Origin: Eubacterium multiforme
GTDB taxonomy: Bacteria > Bacillota > Clostridia > Clostridiales > Clostridiaceae
Length of the DNA stretch: 64,000 nucleotides
Assembly (NCBI RefSeq): GCF_030813415.1
Contig: NZ_JAUSUF010000001.1
Location: forward strand, 620,001-684,000
Reading direction: 5' to 3'
Made by a program: the position numbers and the translations under genes
Part shown: positions 45,431-56,263 of the stretch, one piece after another
Numbering within the stretch: the stretch's first letter is position 1
Layout of the letters: the number at the start of each line of letters is the position of its first letter
The notes under the pieces: generated by a model
Seen by the model: only the letters and a program-made list of their open reading frames with translations
Told to the model about the DNA's origin: nothing
Databases searched by the model: none

Positions 45431-45453
45431 TTATTTATAATTTTTACTCTTAT

Positions 45454-48441
45454 TTATTTGTTAGAATCTTTTGCAGACTTTTCTTTATCAGCCTTTTCTT
45501 TATCTTTTTCCTCTTGTTTCTTTTTGCTTTCTGCACTGTTATCTTTTGGTGCATCTACTACATACTTCTTAAATGTTGATGAGCTCTTTGCATAGTCTGG
45601 ATATTTCTTTAAAATCTCATCTCTAAAATATGCTTCATAAGTTGCCTTTGCAACTGGAGCTGTATAAGAACCATGTCCACCATCATATATAACACCAACA
45701 AATGCAATTTGTGGTTTATCAATTGGAGCAAAGCTGACATAAGTTGCATATGGTTCTCTACCATATTCTCTTTGATTATTGTTATAATCTGCTGTACCTG
45801 TTTTACCAGCTGTTGGTATTGGGAATGAACTAAATATTGCAGAAGCTGTACCACCTTCAGCATCATTAGCCTTTTTCATACCATCTTTAACTGCATCAAT
45901 AGTTGACTTTTTAAGATTTATTTTTTCAAGTACTTTTGGTTTAAATTCTTCTACTACCTTTCCTTGTGGGTCTGTTATCTTATCAACTAAATGAAGTGAA
46001 TATCTTGTTCCTCCATTTGCAAGAGTTGATATATATGCCCCAAGTTGAAGTGGAGTATAATGATTTATACCTTGACCTATTCCTGCATAAATAAGTTGTG
46101 CTGGTGATGTCATTTCTGATGATTTATCAGTAACAACATATCTTGCAATTGCATTTGATACAATTGAAGCTTGTTCATCTATCTTTACTTGTTTGTTGTA
46201 CTTACTTTCATATTTTTTAACATTATTTTTATAAAGATCTGAATTTTCCATTATGCCTTTAACATCTGGTAAAATACTTAACGCAAAAGCATCTTGGTTA
46301 GAAAGTGGTTTTCCAGTTCCTACTGCTTCAAATCTTTCTTTAATTTTTTGTTTAAGATCTACTTTAAATCCCTTTAACTTTTCTGAATCATCATCTCTAT
46401 AAGAGAAATCAAAAGGAACAAAAGTATATGTGCCTAAATAACTTGCAACATCTGATCCACTTGAAGTTTCTTTTTCTAAATACCCTGCCAATTCAAAATT
46501 TGAAAGAGCAACTGTATTTTGTTTTACTGAGTCAAAATTATATGTTTGACCATTAGTATTTTCTTCTATTTCTATTCCTGTTGAAGGATTTGTCTTACTA
46601 TTTGGATTAACACCAAGTCCAAATTTCCATGCATATTTTGCAATAGAATTTAATGATTCTGGTCTATTGGCATCTCCACCATTTTTCATGTATAATCTAT
46701 AAGCTGTTTCATAGAAGAAGAAGTTACATGAAACTTGAAGGGCCTTTTCAACATTAGTAGGTCCATGACTTCCTGGATATATCCAACATACTGGTCCAAA
46801 ACCCTTACCAAATGTTTCAGGGTGAATATTAAATTTACCTGTTGCATTTACAACTGTATCTGGTTTAATTACTCCCTCTTCAAGACCAGCAACAGCTGTT
46901 AGTGGTTTGAATATTGATCCTGGAGGTAATGTACCAAGTGTTGCATAATTATAAAATGGTTTTGGATACAAATCATATGGATCTGTTCTATATCCATTTT
47001 TATCTTTAGGGAATAAATCATCTACAGATTTCCTTACCCCTGTCTTTCTTATAAGTTCCTTACCAAACTTTTCAAGGTTAGGTGAGAAATACTTCTCTGT
47101 CTGATCCTTTGTAAGTTGACCTGGAATTGCAAAAAGATTAGGATCAAAATCTGGATAACTTGCAAGAGCAAGAATTTTACCAGTATTAACATCTATAGCA
47201 AGTGCTGCTCCTCTTGTAGCATTTGGAAAACCATGTCCATCACTAGATGCAGATGTTCTAATATGATTTATTGTGTCCTTTAATGATTCTTGCATTGCAT
47301 ATTGAACATTTTTATCTATTGTTAAATTAACACTATTTCCTGGGTATGATTCAAGTTTAAATAACTCTTCTGTTATTCTTCCCTCTGAATTTACCTTAAC
47401 AGTTTTACCACCTTTAACTCCCTTAAGCTCATCTTCAAAAGCAGCTTCAATACCAGACTTACCAATAAGGTCTGTTGAAGGATCATATCCTCTCAATTTG
47501 TAGTCATCTTCCAATGAACTATCAATTTGACCAACATATCCTATTACAGCAGATCCTAAATTTTTATAAGGATATTCTCTAACTGGTTGAAGTTCCACTC
47601 CAATACCTGGAAGTTCATTAAGCTTTTGATATATTATAAATGCAGTATCTTTTTTTATATTACTTGCAATAGTTACAGATTTATAACCTTTAAAACTTTG
47701 CATCTTTATAGCATCCTTAACAACCATATAATTTCTTATATCTTGTAATGAATACTTCTTTAAAATAAGATTTGTTAACTGCTCACCGCTCATTTTTTTG
47801 TATTCTTTTTTCTCTACATCGCTAGGTTTTGGATTAACAAGTTCTATCATATCATAACTTTTTACCAAATAATAAAAAGCTTGTTGTGGAGTTACTTGTA
47901 ATAATTTTTGATCTATTTGAGAAATTTGATTATCTGTTAAATCTTTGCTACCTTCCCCAAAAAGTTCTTTTTGTACTTGTTCATTCATCCCTCTATCTTT
48001 TAAAAATCTAAGTTTCTCATATTGTTGATTATCAGGAGATGAATCTTTATATGCATAATAAAATTGACCTTTATCATCAACCTTTAAAAGCAAATCATCT
48101 TGAACATTTTCTCCATTACTATTTAATATTTTAAATATTGATGCCATAGTATTATAAAAATTCTTTTTTGCATCATCTGTTGTTGTATATGTTAATGTAT
48201 AAGTCTGTCTATTAGTTGCTAATACATTACCATCTTTATCTAATATTTCTCCTCTTGGAGCTTTTTCAGCAATAAATCTAGTAGCATTTTGATTTGCTCT
48301 ATCTTCATAATCATCATGCTTATATACTTGTAAATAAACTAATTTCACAGTTATTGCAGAAAATATTATTAACATTATTATAGTAAGTACTGTATATCTG
48401 GAAAGTTTTTTCTTTTTGTTTTTTGGCTTATTAACTATCAT
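45454..48441 (-). CDS. Penicillin-binding protein 2 (elongation transpeptidase)
   Basis: This 995-residue class B PBP cross-links peptidoglycan during elongation with RodA. A membrane helix (about 15-37) precedes the PBP dimer domain and the transpeptidase domain. The active-site motifs are SIFK with Ser near 509, SCN near 571 and KTG near 879. It is much longer than the roughly 630-residue E. coli PBP2 because of extra segments both before the first motif and between SCN and KTG. The C-terminal 50 residues are a Lys/Glu/Ser/Asp-rich tail (EKDKEKADKEKSAKDSNK) with no fold. The gene overlaps mreD by 4 bp. Confidence 0.94.
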   Translation of the reverse strand: MIVNKPKNKKKKLSRYTVLTIIMLIIFSAITVKLVYLQVYKHDDYEDRANQNATRFIAEKAPRGEILDKDGNVLATNRQTYTLTYTTTDDAKKNFYNTMASIFKILNSNGENVQDDLLLKVDDKGQFYYAYKDSSPDNQQYEKLRFLKDRGMNEQVQKELFGEGSKDLTDNQISQIDQKLLQVTPQQAFYYLVKSYDMIELVNPKPSDVEKKEYKKMSGEQLTNLILKKYSLQDIRNYMVVKDAIKMQSFKGYKSVTIASNIKKDTAFIIYQKLNELPGIGVELQPVREYPYKNLGSAVIGYVGQIDSSLEDDYKLRGYDPSTDLIGKSGIEAAFEDELKGVKGGKTVKVNSEGRITEELFKLESYPGNSVNLTIDKNVQYAMQESLKDTINHIRTSASSDGHGFPNATRGAALAIDVNTGKILALASYPDFDPNLFAIPGQLTKDQTEKYFSPNLEKFGKELIRKTGVRKSVDDLFPKDKNGYRTDPYDLYPKPFYNYATLGTLPPGSIFKPLTAVAGLEEGVIKPDTVVNATGKFNIHPETFGKGFGPVCWIYPGSHGPTNVEKALQVSCNFFFYETAYRLYMKNGGDANRPESLNSIAKYAWKFGLGVNPNSKTNPSTGIEIEENTNGQTYNFDSVKQNTVALSNFELAGYLEKETSSGSDVASYLGTYTFVPFDFSYRDDDSEKLKGFKVDLKQKIKERFEAVGTGKPLSNQDAFALSILPDVKGIMENSDLYKNNVKKYESKYNKQVKIDEQASIVSNAIARYVVTDKSSEMTSPAQLIYAGIGQGINHYTPLQLGAYISTLANGGTRYSLHLVDKITDPQGKVVEEFKPKVLEKINLKKSTIDAVKDGMKKANDAEGGTASAIFSSFPIPTAGKTGTADYNNNQREYGREPYATYVSFAPIDKPQIAFVGVIYDGGHGSYTAPVAKATYEAYFRDEILKKYPDYAKSSSTFKKYVVDAPKDNSAESKKKQEEKDKEKADKEKSAKDSNK

Positions 48442-48929
48442 CTAAACCTCCACTTATCGTTTATATCTTCAGTATTAGAAAACATTAATACAAATTTATA
48501 TACTATAAATGCTACTACTGAATTATATATTGCAACTAGAAGTATGTTACTTATAACTACCTTATAATTCATAAGATAGAATATAACAAAGATAACTAAG
48601 TGTTTAACAATTGTAAGTCCAAATACAGTTGCTACAGGAACTAGTTTTCTTTTCTTAAATACTCCATTTCCTATGTAAGCTGCTACTAAACATAAACATA
48701 AATTAACTAAGGAATTTATTCCAAAGCCATTTGAAAAAAATATGTCTTGAAGTAATCCACTAACAACTCCAATAAAAACTGCATCATAAGGTCCATTTAT
48801 TAATGAATATAAAATAGCAAACGTAAATAGTAAACTAGGAAATGCATTATATATACTTATAAATGGCATTACTGAATTATCAAGTACTAATAAGAGTATA
48901 GATATTAGAACTACTATAACTTTTTTCAT
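48438..48929 (-). CDS. mreD: Rod shape-determining protein MreD
   Basis: This 163-residue protein has about five membrane helices and the family layout (MKKVIVVLISILLLVLDNSV at the start). MreD is an integral membrane part of the elongasome. It is 11 bp after mreC and its stop overlaps the PBP2 start by 4 bp. Confidence 0.9.
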   Translation of the reverse strand: MKKVIVVLISILLLVLDNSVMPFISIYNAFPSLLFTFAILYSLINGPYDAVFIGVVSGLLQDIFFSNGFGINSLVNLCLCLVAAYIGNGVFKKRKLVPVATVFGLTIVKHLVIFVIFYLMNYKVVISNILLVAIYNSVVAFIVYKFVLMFSNTEDINDKWRFR

Positions 48930-48940
48930 ATCATCACCTC

Positions 48941-49786
48941 TTAATACTTAATATTACGTTTATCTTTAGGTACTACAATAAATAATTCTTCAAGTTTATT
49001 GAAATCAACATTAGGCTTAACAACTGCATTTTTCATTACATTAACCTTGTCTTCTTCAACTGACTCTACTTTTCCAATCATTATATCTTTAGGATATATT
49101 TGTCCAAGGCCTGATGTAACTATTGTGTCTCCAACTTTTATGTTAGAATCCATTGGAAGATTTTCAACCTTACATACAGAAGTTCCATCTGATTCTCTAT
49201 AGCCTCTTAATATCCCTGTATTTTCTTTAGTACTTTCAACTTTAACACTTACTGCAACATTTTCATTTAAAATGCTCTTTATTATTGACCAATTACTAGC
49301 AACTGAAGTAACTTGACCAACCAATCCATCAGCAGCTATAACAATCATACCTTTTTCTATACCATCATTTTTACCTTTATCTACAATGTAACCATCTAAT
49401 ATATTTCCTCCACTATATCCTATAATATTAGTAGCTACATAATTATAATCATCTCTTGAATCTTTAAATTTTAATACTTTTCTTAATTCATCATTTTGAG
49501 CTTTTAATTCTGAATATTCAAGTAGTTGTTTTTTTAATTTTGCATTTTCAACAGTTAAACTTTTATTTTCAGCCTTAACTGTTGAAAAGTTTAAACATAA
49601 GTCTACGAATTCTTTAAGTTTTGAATTAGCCGTATATGCAATTTTTTGTATTGGATTTAATGCTGCACCTGCACCACTTTCAACAATATCTTTATTAGGA
49701 TTTTGGAAAGTAAAAATAATTAATCCTAAAAATGCAACTGACAGCACTATTATAGTTACTGCCAGTTTGTTCTTAAGACGCTTCAT
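48941..49786 (-). CDS. mreC: Rod shape-determining protein MreC
   Basis: This 281-residue protein has one N-terminal membrane helix (about 8-28), a coiled coil (about 60-105) and two beta-barrel domains outside the membrane (NIIGYSGGNILDGYIVDKGKNDG, VGDTIVTSGLGQIYP). MreC activates PBP2-RodA. It is 4 bp after mreB. Confidence 0.94.
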   Translation of the reverse strand: MKRLKNKLAVTIIVLSVAFLGLIIFTFQNPNKDIVESGAGAALNPIQKIAYTANSKLKEFVDLCLNFSTVKAENKSLTVENAKLKKQLLEYSELKAQNDELRKVLKFKDSRDDYNYVATNIIGYSGGNILDGYIVDKGKNDGIEKGMIVIAADGLVGQVTSVASNWSIIKSILNENVAVSVKVESTKENTGILRGYRESDGTSVCKVENLPMDSNIKVGDTIVTSGLGQIYPKDIMIGKVESVEEDKVNVMKNAVVKPNVDFNKLEELFIVVPKDKRNIKY

Positions 49787-49790
49787 GTCT

Positions 49791-50804
49791 CTATCTATCT
49801 TCCTTACTAATTTTGTCGAAATCTTCTAAAGCTTTTCCAGCTCCTAGAACAACACAATCTAATGGTGTTTCTGCAATATGTACAGGCATATTAGTTTCCT
49901 TCATTATTAAAACATCTAGTCCTTTAAGCATTGCTCCGCCACCTGCTAACATTATTCCTTTTTCCATTATATCAGCTGCAAGTTCTGGTGGTGTCTTTTC
50001 AAGTGTTGTTTTAATTGATTCAATAATTGCATATACTGGCTCTTTTAGAGCATCTCTAATTTGTGTTTCTGTTATTTCTACTACCTTAGGTAATCCTGTA
50101 ATTAAGTCTCTACCTTTGATTTCCATATTTCTTTCTTCATCATCAACTTTATATGCTGATCCTATTTCCATCTTAACTTGTTCAGCAGTTCTTTCACCGA
50201 TCATTAAGTTAAATTCTTTTTTAATGTAAGCTATTATAGATTGATCTAATTCATCACCAGCAACTCTTAGTGATCTGCTTGTAACTATTCCACCAAGTGA
50301 AATAATTGCAACTTCAGTAGTACCTCCACCGATATCAACTATCATACTTCCTGTTGGTTCACTTACTGGAAGTCCAGCTCCAATTGCTGCTGCCATTGGT
50401 TCCTCCATTAGTATAACTTCTCTTGCTCCTGCAAGCTTAGTTGCTTCTTCAATAGCTCTTTTTTCTACTTCAGTTACTCCTGAAGGGTAGCATACTATTA
50501 TTCTTGGTGCTTTAAATGCACTCTTACTTGCTGCCTTTTCTATTAATGATTTTATCATTGTATGTGCAACATCAAAATCTGCAATTACACCATCTCTAAG
50601 TGGTCTTATTGCAATTATATTTCCTGGTGTTCTACCTATCATCATCTTTGCTTCTGTACCAACTGCAAGTGGTTTTCTTGTTGTGCTGTTTATAGCTACA
50701 ACTGATGGTTCTCTAAGAACTACACCTTTACCTTTTACAAATACAAGTGTATTAGCTGTTCCTAAATCTATTCCCATGTCTTTACTAGTTCCGAAAAATC
50801 CCAT
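49791..50804 (-). CDS. mreB: Actin-like cytoskeletal protein MreB
   Basis: This 337-residue actin homologue guides wall synthesis. The ATP-binding sites are clear: phosphate-1 [11 protein letters not shown], phosphate-2 [14 protein letters not shown] and adenosine [14 protein letters not shown]. Length and sequence are canonical. It starts the mreBCD-pbp2 run and lies 18 bp after radC. Confidence 0.97.
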   Translation of the reverse strand: MGFFGTSKDMGIDLGTANTLVFVKGKGVVLREPSVVAINSTTRKPLAVGTEAKMMIGRTPGNIIAIRPLRDGVIADFDVAHTMIKSLIEKAASKSAFKAPRIIVCYPSGVTEVEKRAIEEATKLAGAREVILMEEPMAAAIGAGLPVSEPTGSMIVDIGGGTTEVAIISLGGIVTSRSLRVAGDELDQSIIAYIKKEFNLMIGERTAEQVKMEIGSAYKVDDEERNMEIKGRDLITGLPKVVEITETQIRDALKEPVYAIIESIKTTLEKTPPELAADIMEKGIMLAGGGAMLKGLDVLIMKETNMPVHIAETPLDCVVLGAGKALEDFDKISKEDR

Positions 50805-50822
50805 TTTTCATTCCCCTTTCGA

Positions 50823-51509
50823 TTATAATATTCCTTTTTCTTTTAAACTTACGTAATTATTTCTACCTATTATAATGTGATCAATAAGGTTAATCCCTAT
50901 TATCTTTCCACTTTCATTAATTCTGGTAGTAATATTAATGTCTTCCCTACTTGGAGTTGGGTCTCCTGATGGGTGATTGTGACATATTATTATTGAAGCT
51001 GCACTATTTTTTATTGCCTCATTAAATATCTCTCTTGGATGAACAAGAGAAGAATTTAAACTGCCTTTAAAAATATCTTTAATTTTAACAACTTCATTTT
51101 TAGTATTTAATGTTATTAATTTCAATACTTCTTGATTATCTGTTCCCATTTCACCACATAGCATATTTGCAACATCCTTAGGTGAATTAATTCTCTTAAT
51201 TTCATTAAAAGATTTATAGGTATTAAACCTTCTAAAAAGTTCTGCAATTGCAAGTATTTGCGATGCTTTTGCCTCTTTTACACCTTTTATTTTTGTCATT
51301 TCTTTCATAGATGCATTTAAAATGCCATTTAATCCATCAAGTTCTGTAATTATTTTTTGGCTTAAATTTAATACATTCTCTCCTTTAATACCAGTTCTTA
51401 AAATCACTGCTAATAATTCTGGATTACTTAAAGATTCTGCACCATATCTTAATAATTTTTCTTTAGGTCTTTCACCTTCTGGCATATCTAATATTTTAAG
51501 ATTATTCAC
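50823..51509 (-). CDS. radC: RadC/JAB-domain protein
   Basis: This 228-residue protein has an N-terminal helix-hairpin-helix region (about 10-75) and a C-terminal JAB/MPN domain with the metal motif [15 protein letters not shown] (HxHx7D plus Glu). Its name comes from an early link to DNA repair that later work did not support; its activity is unclear. The longest frame starts at 51542, but a GTG at 51509 has AAGGAG at 7 nt and gives the usual family start. It is next to maf and mreB, as in Bacillus. Confidence 0.92.
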   Translation of the reverse strand: MNNLKILDMPEGERPKEKLLRYGAESLSNPELLAVILRTGIKGENVLNLSQKIITELDGLNGILNASMKEMTKIKGVKEAKASQILAIAELFRRFNTYKSFNEIKRINSPKDVANMLCGEMGTDNQEVLKLITLNTKNEVVKIKDIFKGSLNSSLVHPREIFNEAIKNSAASIIICHNHPSGDPTPSREDINITTRINESGKIIGINLIDHIIIGRNNYVSLKEKGIL

Positions 51510-51554
51510 TAAAATTCTCCTTATCTTTATTAGAATACCCATCCCCTATAAAAA

Positions 51555-52124
51555 TTATTTCATTATTCTTTTAATCATCTTATCTGTTGCATTAAGTGGT
51601 AACCCAACTACATTATAGTAGCAACCTCTTATTCCTTCTACGAAAACTCCTCCGTTATCTTGTATTCCATAAGCTCCCGCTTTATCAAGAGGACTTCCAC
51701 TTTTAATGTATTCATTTATTTGGTCATCACTAATTTCTGAAAAAGTTACCTCTGTCTTAAAGCTTTCACATAACATTTCTTTTGTTTTATTGTTTATTAT
51801 ACAAACTCCAGAGTAAACTTCATGAGTATTTTTGCTAAGCATTCTTAGCATTTTAAAGGCATCTTCTTCATCCTTAGGTTTCCCTAATATATTACCATTA
51901 AAAGAAACGACTGTATCTGCTGATATTATTATGTCATCATCAGTTGCATTTTTAAGAACAGCCTTAGCTTTTCCTAATGCAATTTCCTCAACATACTTAT
52001 TAATGTCTCCTCTAAAATTCACATTTTCTTCGTCAAAATCACTGACTATAACATGAAAATTATCTACTATTCTTTTTAGTAGTTCCTGCCTTCTTGCAGA
52101 GGCTGATGCTAAAATAAACTTCAT
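51555..52124 (-). CDS. maf: Maf-like nucleotide pyrophosphatase
   Basis: This 189-residue protein hydrolyses non-canonical or pyrimidine nucleoside triphosphates and can affect septum formation. The family start MKFILASASARRQELLK contains the conserved SASxRR motif, and later ISADTVVSFNG and KAGAYGIQDNG are the rest of the active site. The longest frame begins at 52181; the ATG at 52124 with GAGGGA upstream is the family start. It lies 45 bp before radC. Confidence 0.94.
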   Translation of the reverse strand: MKFILASASARRQELLKRIVDNFHVIVSDFDEENVNFRGDINKYVEEIALGKAKAVLKNATDDDIIISADTVVSFNGNILGKPKDEEDAFKMLRMLSKNTHEVYSGVCIINNKTKEMLCESFKTEVTFSEISDDQINEYIKSGSPLDKAGAYGIQDNGGVFVEGIRGCYYNVVGLPLNATDKMIKRIMK

Positions 52125-52210
52125 AATATCCCTCTTTGTAAAAAATATGTAATCTATCTTTTGTACTTTTAATATATCCATAGATAAATGATCACATTTT
52201 TCAAATAATA

Positions 52211-52251
52211 TTAGGTGTAGTATTCTTTAAACAAAAGATTACTACACCTAA
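52211..52251 (-). terminator. Terminator between the SPOR gene and maf
   Basis: A 12-bp perfect stem (TTAGGTGTAGTA pairing with TACTACACCTAA) is followed by TATTATTTG on the minus strand. It separates maf from the upstream gene. Confidence 0.75.
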
Positions 52252-52330
52252 TATAGTTTATCATTTTATAAGCTCATAAACAAGTAAAAACCAGCTATAA
52301 AAAGCAAATTAATTTTTTTTTAAGAATTGC

Positions 52331-53071
52331 CTACATTCTATGTTTTATGAGGATTTTATATATAAATTCCAAAGATTTTTTAGCCCCTTTTCTATCCAGT
52401 TCTTTAGGTAATTTTTCTATATGTTTCTTTAAAATTTCAATGTCTTCATTTTCTATTTTATTATTTGGATTTTTTAATAAATCACTTGTCCATTTTTTAA
52501 AGTCTGTTGTATTTACACTTCTTACCTGAGTATTATCTAGCTTATCTAAAATTTTCATAAATCCTGTAATAATTTCATAGGTGATTTTTTCTTCTTTATT
52601 ATTAATAGAATAATCACAATTTATTTTAACATTTGTTATTTTTTTCTTACCTAAATCTTCAGATATTTTATCTCCCTTTTCCTTTGAATAAATTCCAGCT
52701 ATAACTCTAAACTTTTCCTTTTCTTCAATTATAAACTTATTAAAACTTGAAGGAATTTCATCTAAAGATTTCTCTGCATTGTCTTTTTTGCTATAAACTC
52801 CACATTGAATAATAGTAAATATCTTTTTTTCTTCAGTATTTACAACTTCAGCAGAAGTTTCCCTTTCTTTATTTTCTTCTTCATTAACATTTATCTTATC
52901 ATTTTCTTTATTTTCTACTGTTGCTTTATTTTTATCATCACCAATTGGGAACAAAACTTTTCCAAGAAGTAAACCTATAACTATAGCTAAAAGTATAATT
53001 ATTACTCCTCCAAGGAAAAAGTTTCCCCCTGGCTTTTTTTTTGGCTTATAATTATATCTTGTGTATCCCAT
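52331..53071 (-). CDS. SPOR-domain membrane protein
   Basis: This 246-residue protein has a short basic cytoplasmic start, one membrane helix (about 17-41), an Asn/Lys/Glu-rich linker and a SPOR-like domain (about 83-150, IFTIIQCGVYSKKDNAEKSL and FRVIAGIYSKEKG). SPOR domains bind denuded septal peptidoglycan, so it may work in division or sporulation. A C-terminal helical region (about 165-246) is unassigned. The SD is GGAGGGG. Confidence 0.8.
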   Translation of the reverse strand: MGYTRYNYKPKKKPGGNFFLGGVIIILLAIVIGLLLGKVLFPIGDDKNKATVENKENDKINVNEEENKERETSAEVVNTEEKKIFTIIQCGVYSKKDNAEKSLDEIPSSFNKFIIEEKEKFRVIAGIYSKEKGDKISEDLGKKKITNVKINCDYSINNKEEKITYEIITGFMKILDKLDNTQVRSVNTTDFKKWTSDLLKNPNNKIENEDIEILKKHIEKLPKELDRKGAKKSLEFIYKILIKHRM

Positions 53072-53138
53072 TTTACCCCTCCTAAAATATTACTTCATTA
53101 AAATATATTAAAAAGGGCTTAATAATATTCATTATGTA

Positions 53139-53174
53139 AAAAAATACCCACCTAAAATTAAGGTGAGTATTTTT
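53139..53174 (-). terminator. Terminator of pepD
   Basis: A 13-bp stem with one mismatch (AAAATAC.CACCT arms) and the tail TTTTTTTAC lie about 30 bp after the pepD stop. Confidence 0.82.
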
Positions 53175-53206
53175 AAAATTAATTTTCTAATATTTATAAA
53201 AATATA

Positions 53207-54658
53207 TTATTTTATTTCCTTTAATACATTTATTAAGTATTCCCAAACATTTTTAACTGATTTTATACTCATATGTTCTTGTGGAGTATGTGCATCATAA
53301 ATATTAGGTCCAAAACTTATCATATCTAAGTTTCCTATTCTCTCTTCAAATAATCCACATTCAACTCCTGCATGAATTGCAACTACCTTTGGTTCTTCTC
53401 CATACATTTTCTTGTATACATCTTTACATATTTCTCTTATTTTTGATTCTTCTTTATATTCCCATGCTGGATATGGAGCTTCTGTTATTAATTCTCCACC
53501 TAACATTTCTGTTAAAGTCTTACTTCTTAAAACTATTTCATCATTTAATGATGGAACTGAACTTCTTACAGCACTAGCTATTCTAACTATATCTCCATTA
53601 GTTTCAACAACTCCAATATTTGTTGAACTTTCAGGTAAGCCATGAATTGCCTTACTCATTGTATTTATTCCATTTGGGTAAAGATATAAAAGTGTTATTA
53701 TATTTCTAGTTGATTCCTTATCAAAAGTCTTTTTAGTTCCTTTATGTTCTATTACTTCTATACTTAAATCTGGATCTTGAATCTTAAATTCATGTTTAAA
53801 CATTTCTTCAAATTTAGAAACTTCATTTTTTACATTGTTAATATCTTCTTTTGATACAGTTATTATTGATTCTGCTTCCCTTGGAATAGCATTATCTTTA
53901 GCTCCACCTTCTATATAAGCAAGTTTTATATCATATTTATCAAAAATCCCCTTTAATAATCTTGCCATTAACTTATTTGAATTTGCACGACCTTTAGTTA
54001 TATCGCTTCCTGAATGTCCACCTTTTAAGCCTTTTATTTTAATTTCTAAAGCTTCTTGACAATCACATTTATCTTCCCATGTAATTGGCATTATTGCTCT
54101 AGTTCTTATACCACCTGCACAGCTTACTAAAAGTTCTCCTTCTTCTTCTGAATCGATATTTAATAATATTTTTCCATCAATATACTTTGGTGATATATTT
54201 TCAGCACCTGTCATTCCTGTTTCTTCATCTATAGTTAATAAAACCTCAAGTGCTGGATGCTTTATAGTATCATCAGCTAATATTGCCATACAATATGCAA
54301 CTGCTATTCCATCATCTCCACCTAGAGTTGTTCCATTTGCATATATATTATCTCCATCTACCTTTAATTCTATTGGATCCTTTGTGAAATCGTGTACAGT
54401 GTCCTTATTTTTTTCACAAACCATATCCATATGGCCTTGAAGTATAACTCCTGGAGCATTTTCATATCCCTTTGATGCAGGTTTTTTAATAACAATATTT
54501 AGGACTTCATCTTGAATTACTTCTAGTCCAAGGTCTTTAGCAAATGAAACTAAATAGTCACTTATTCCCTTTTCATTTCCTGAACCTCTTGGAATATTTG
54601 AAATCTCCTCAAAATACTTGAAAACTAACTTTGGTTCAATATTTTCTAAAATTGCCAT
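53207..54658 (-). CDS. pepD: Aminoacyl-histidine dipeptidase (PepD, M20 family)
   Basis: This 483-residue zinc enzyme splits dipeptides such as carnosine-like Xaa-His. It has the M20 metal motifs LQGHMDMVCEKN and GGDDGIAVAY, and the EETGMTGA segment holding the catalytic Glu. The full length matches PepD. The ATG has GGGAGG upstream. It is a single gene, divergent from pyk. Confidence 0.94.
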   Translation of the reverse strand: MAILENIEPKLVFKYFEEISNIPRGSGNEKGISDYLVSFAKDLGLEVIQDEVLNIVIKKPASKGYENAPGVILQGHMDMVCEKNKDTVHDFTKDPIELKVDGDNIYANGTTLGGDDGIAVAYCMAILADDTIKHPALEVLLTIDEETGMTGAENISPKYIDGKILLNIDSEEEGELLVSCAGGIRTRAIMPITWEDKCDCQEALEIKIKGLKGGHSGSDITKGRANSNKLMARLLKGIFDKYDIKLAYIEGGAKDNAIPREAESIITVSKEDINNVKNEVSKFEEMFKHEFKIQDPDLSIEVIEHKGTKKTFDKESTRNIITLLYLYPNGINTMSKAIHGLPESSTNIGVVETNGDIVRIASAVRSSVPSLNDEIVLRSKTLTEMLGGELITEAPYPAWEYKEESKIREICKDVYKKMYGEEPKVVAIHAGVECGLFEERIGNLDMISFGPNIYDAHTPQEHMSIKSVKNVWEYLINVLKEIK

Positions 54659-54839
54659 TTTTTATCTACCTCCCATTATTTTATGATAAAATTATATTGT
54701 GGATAATTTTAGTATAACACAGTATCACATTTTAATATAATCAAATTATACTTTTTAAAGTTAATTTGTAGAAATTTGTATATACTAATAGATGTTGTAC
54801 TATAGGATTCTTAATAAAAAAATTTGCGAGGTGAATTTT

Positions 54840-56258
54840 ATGCAAAAAACTAAAATGATTTTTACTATTGGACCTGCAAGTGACTCAAAGGAAATTTTAA
54901 GAGAATTCATAAAAATAGGTATGAGTGCTGCAAGACTTAACTTTTCTCATGGAACTCACGAAACTCACAAAGAAAAAATTGATTTGATTAAAAGTTTAAG
55001 GGAAGAAATGAAATCATCTACTGCCATTATATTAGATGTTAAAGGCCCTAAAATTAGAACACATAACTTTAAAGGTGATGAAGCCATTTTAAAAGAAGGA
55101 AGTAATTTTTCTTTTATATGTGGCGAAGAAATTCTTGGAGATAATACAAAATGCTCAATTACTTATAGAGATCTTTATAAAGATGTTAAACCTGGAGGAA
55201 CTATTTTAGTTGATGATGGTCTTTTAGTTTTTAAAATTAAAGATATAAAAGATAACTGGATTAATTGCATAGTTGAAGTTGGTGGAACTATAAAAAACCA
55301 TAAGGGAGTAAATGTTCCAAATGTTAGCATAAATCTTCCTTCTGTTACTGAAAAGGATAAAGAAGATATAATATTTGGATGTAAAAATGAAGTTGATTTT
55401 ATTGCAGCATCTTTTATTAGAAAGGCATCTGATATATTAGATATAAGAAATATACTTGAAAGCCAAGGAGAATCTAAAATTAAAATAATTGCCAAAATTG
55501 AAAATCATGAAGGAGTTAATAATATAGATTCAATAATAGAAGTAGCTGATGGCATAATGATAGCTAGAGGTGATATGGGAGTTGAAATACCAATAGAACA
55601 AGTTCCAATAATTCAAAAGAAAATAATAAAAAAATGTAACAAAGCTGGTAAGATAGTTATTACAGCAACTCAAATGCTAGATTCTATGATAAGAAATTCT
55701 ATACCAACTAGAGCTGAAGCTTGTGACATATGCAATGCAATTTTTGATGGAACTGATGCAATTATGCTTAGTGGGGAAAGTGCCTCTGGAATCTTTCCAA
55801 TAGAAGCTGCAAAAACTATGGCTAAAATTGCAAAGGAAACTGAAGATAATTTAGAATACAGTCATTTGTTCTCTAAAGAACCAGAACCATCAAATACATC
55901 CTTTGCTGATGCAATAAGTTATTCAGCCTGTAAAACATCCTATGCAATAGGTGCAAAAGCTATTGTTGCTGCAACAAAAAGTGGTGCAACTGCAAAGCTT
56001 CTTTCAAAATATAGACCAAAACCTCCAATAATTGCAATTACACCTTTTGATTACGTAATGAGAGGATTAGCCCTTAACTTTGGAGTAATTCCAGCCCAAT
56101 GTAAAATGTTTAATACAACTGATGAAATAATAGCAGAAGCTAAGCAAAGAGCTAAAACCTATGATTTTGTAAAAGAAAATGATGAAATAATAATTGCAGC
56201 TGGTATGCCAACAACTCATATTGGCGGAACAAATATGTTAAAAATAGAAAGAGTATAA
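54840..56258 (+). CDS. pyk: Pyruvate kinase
   Basis: This 472-residue enzyme makes pyruvate and ATP from phosphoenolpyruvate and ADP, the last step of glycolysis. It shows MIFTIGPASDS at the start, the substrate region IIAKIENHEGVNNID, the metal site MIARGDMGVEIP and the MLSGESASGIFPIEA motif. It lacks the extra C-terminal PEP-utiliser domain of Bacillus enzymes, giving the common length. The frame could begin at 54792 (TTG), but the ATG at 54840 has GAGGTGA upstream and is preferred. Genomes of this group may hold a second copy, so the exact paralogue is uncertain. Confidence 0.95.
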   Translation: MQKTKMIFTIGPASDSKEILREFIKIGMSAARLNFSHGTHETHKEKIDLIKSLREEMKSSTAIILDVKGPKIRTHNFKGDEAILKEGSNFSFICGEEILGDNTKCSITYRDLYKDVKPGGTILVDDGLLVFKIKDIKDNWINCIVEVGGTIKNHKGVNVPNVSINLPSVTEKDKEDIIFGCKNEVDFIAASFIRKASDILDIRNILESQGESKIKIIAKIENHEGVNNIDSIIEVADGIMIARGDMGVEIPIEQVPIIQKKIIKKCNKAGKIVITATQMLDSMIRNSIPTRAEACDICNAIFDGTDAIMLSGESASGIFPIEAAKTMAKIAKETEDNLEYSHLFSKEPEPSNTSFADAISYSACKTSYAIGAKAIVAATKSGATAKLLSKYRPKPPIIAITPFDYVMRGLALNFGVIPAQCKMFNTTDEIIAEAKQRAKTYDFVKENDEIIIAAGMPTTHIGGTNMLKIERV

Positions 56259-56263
56259 TAAAA

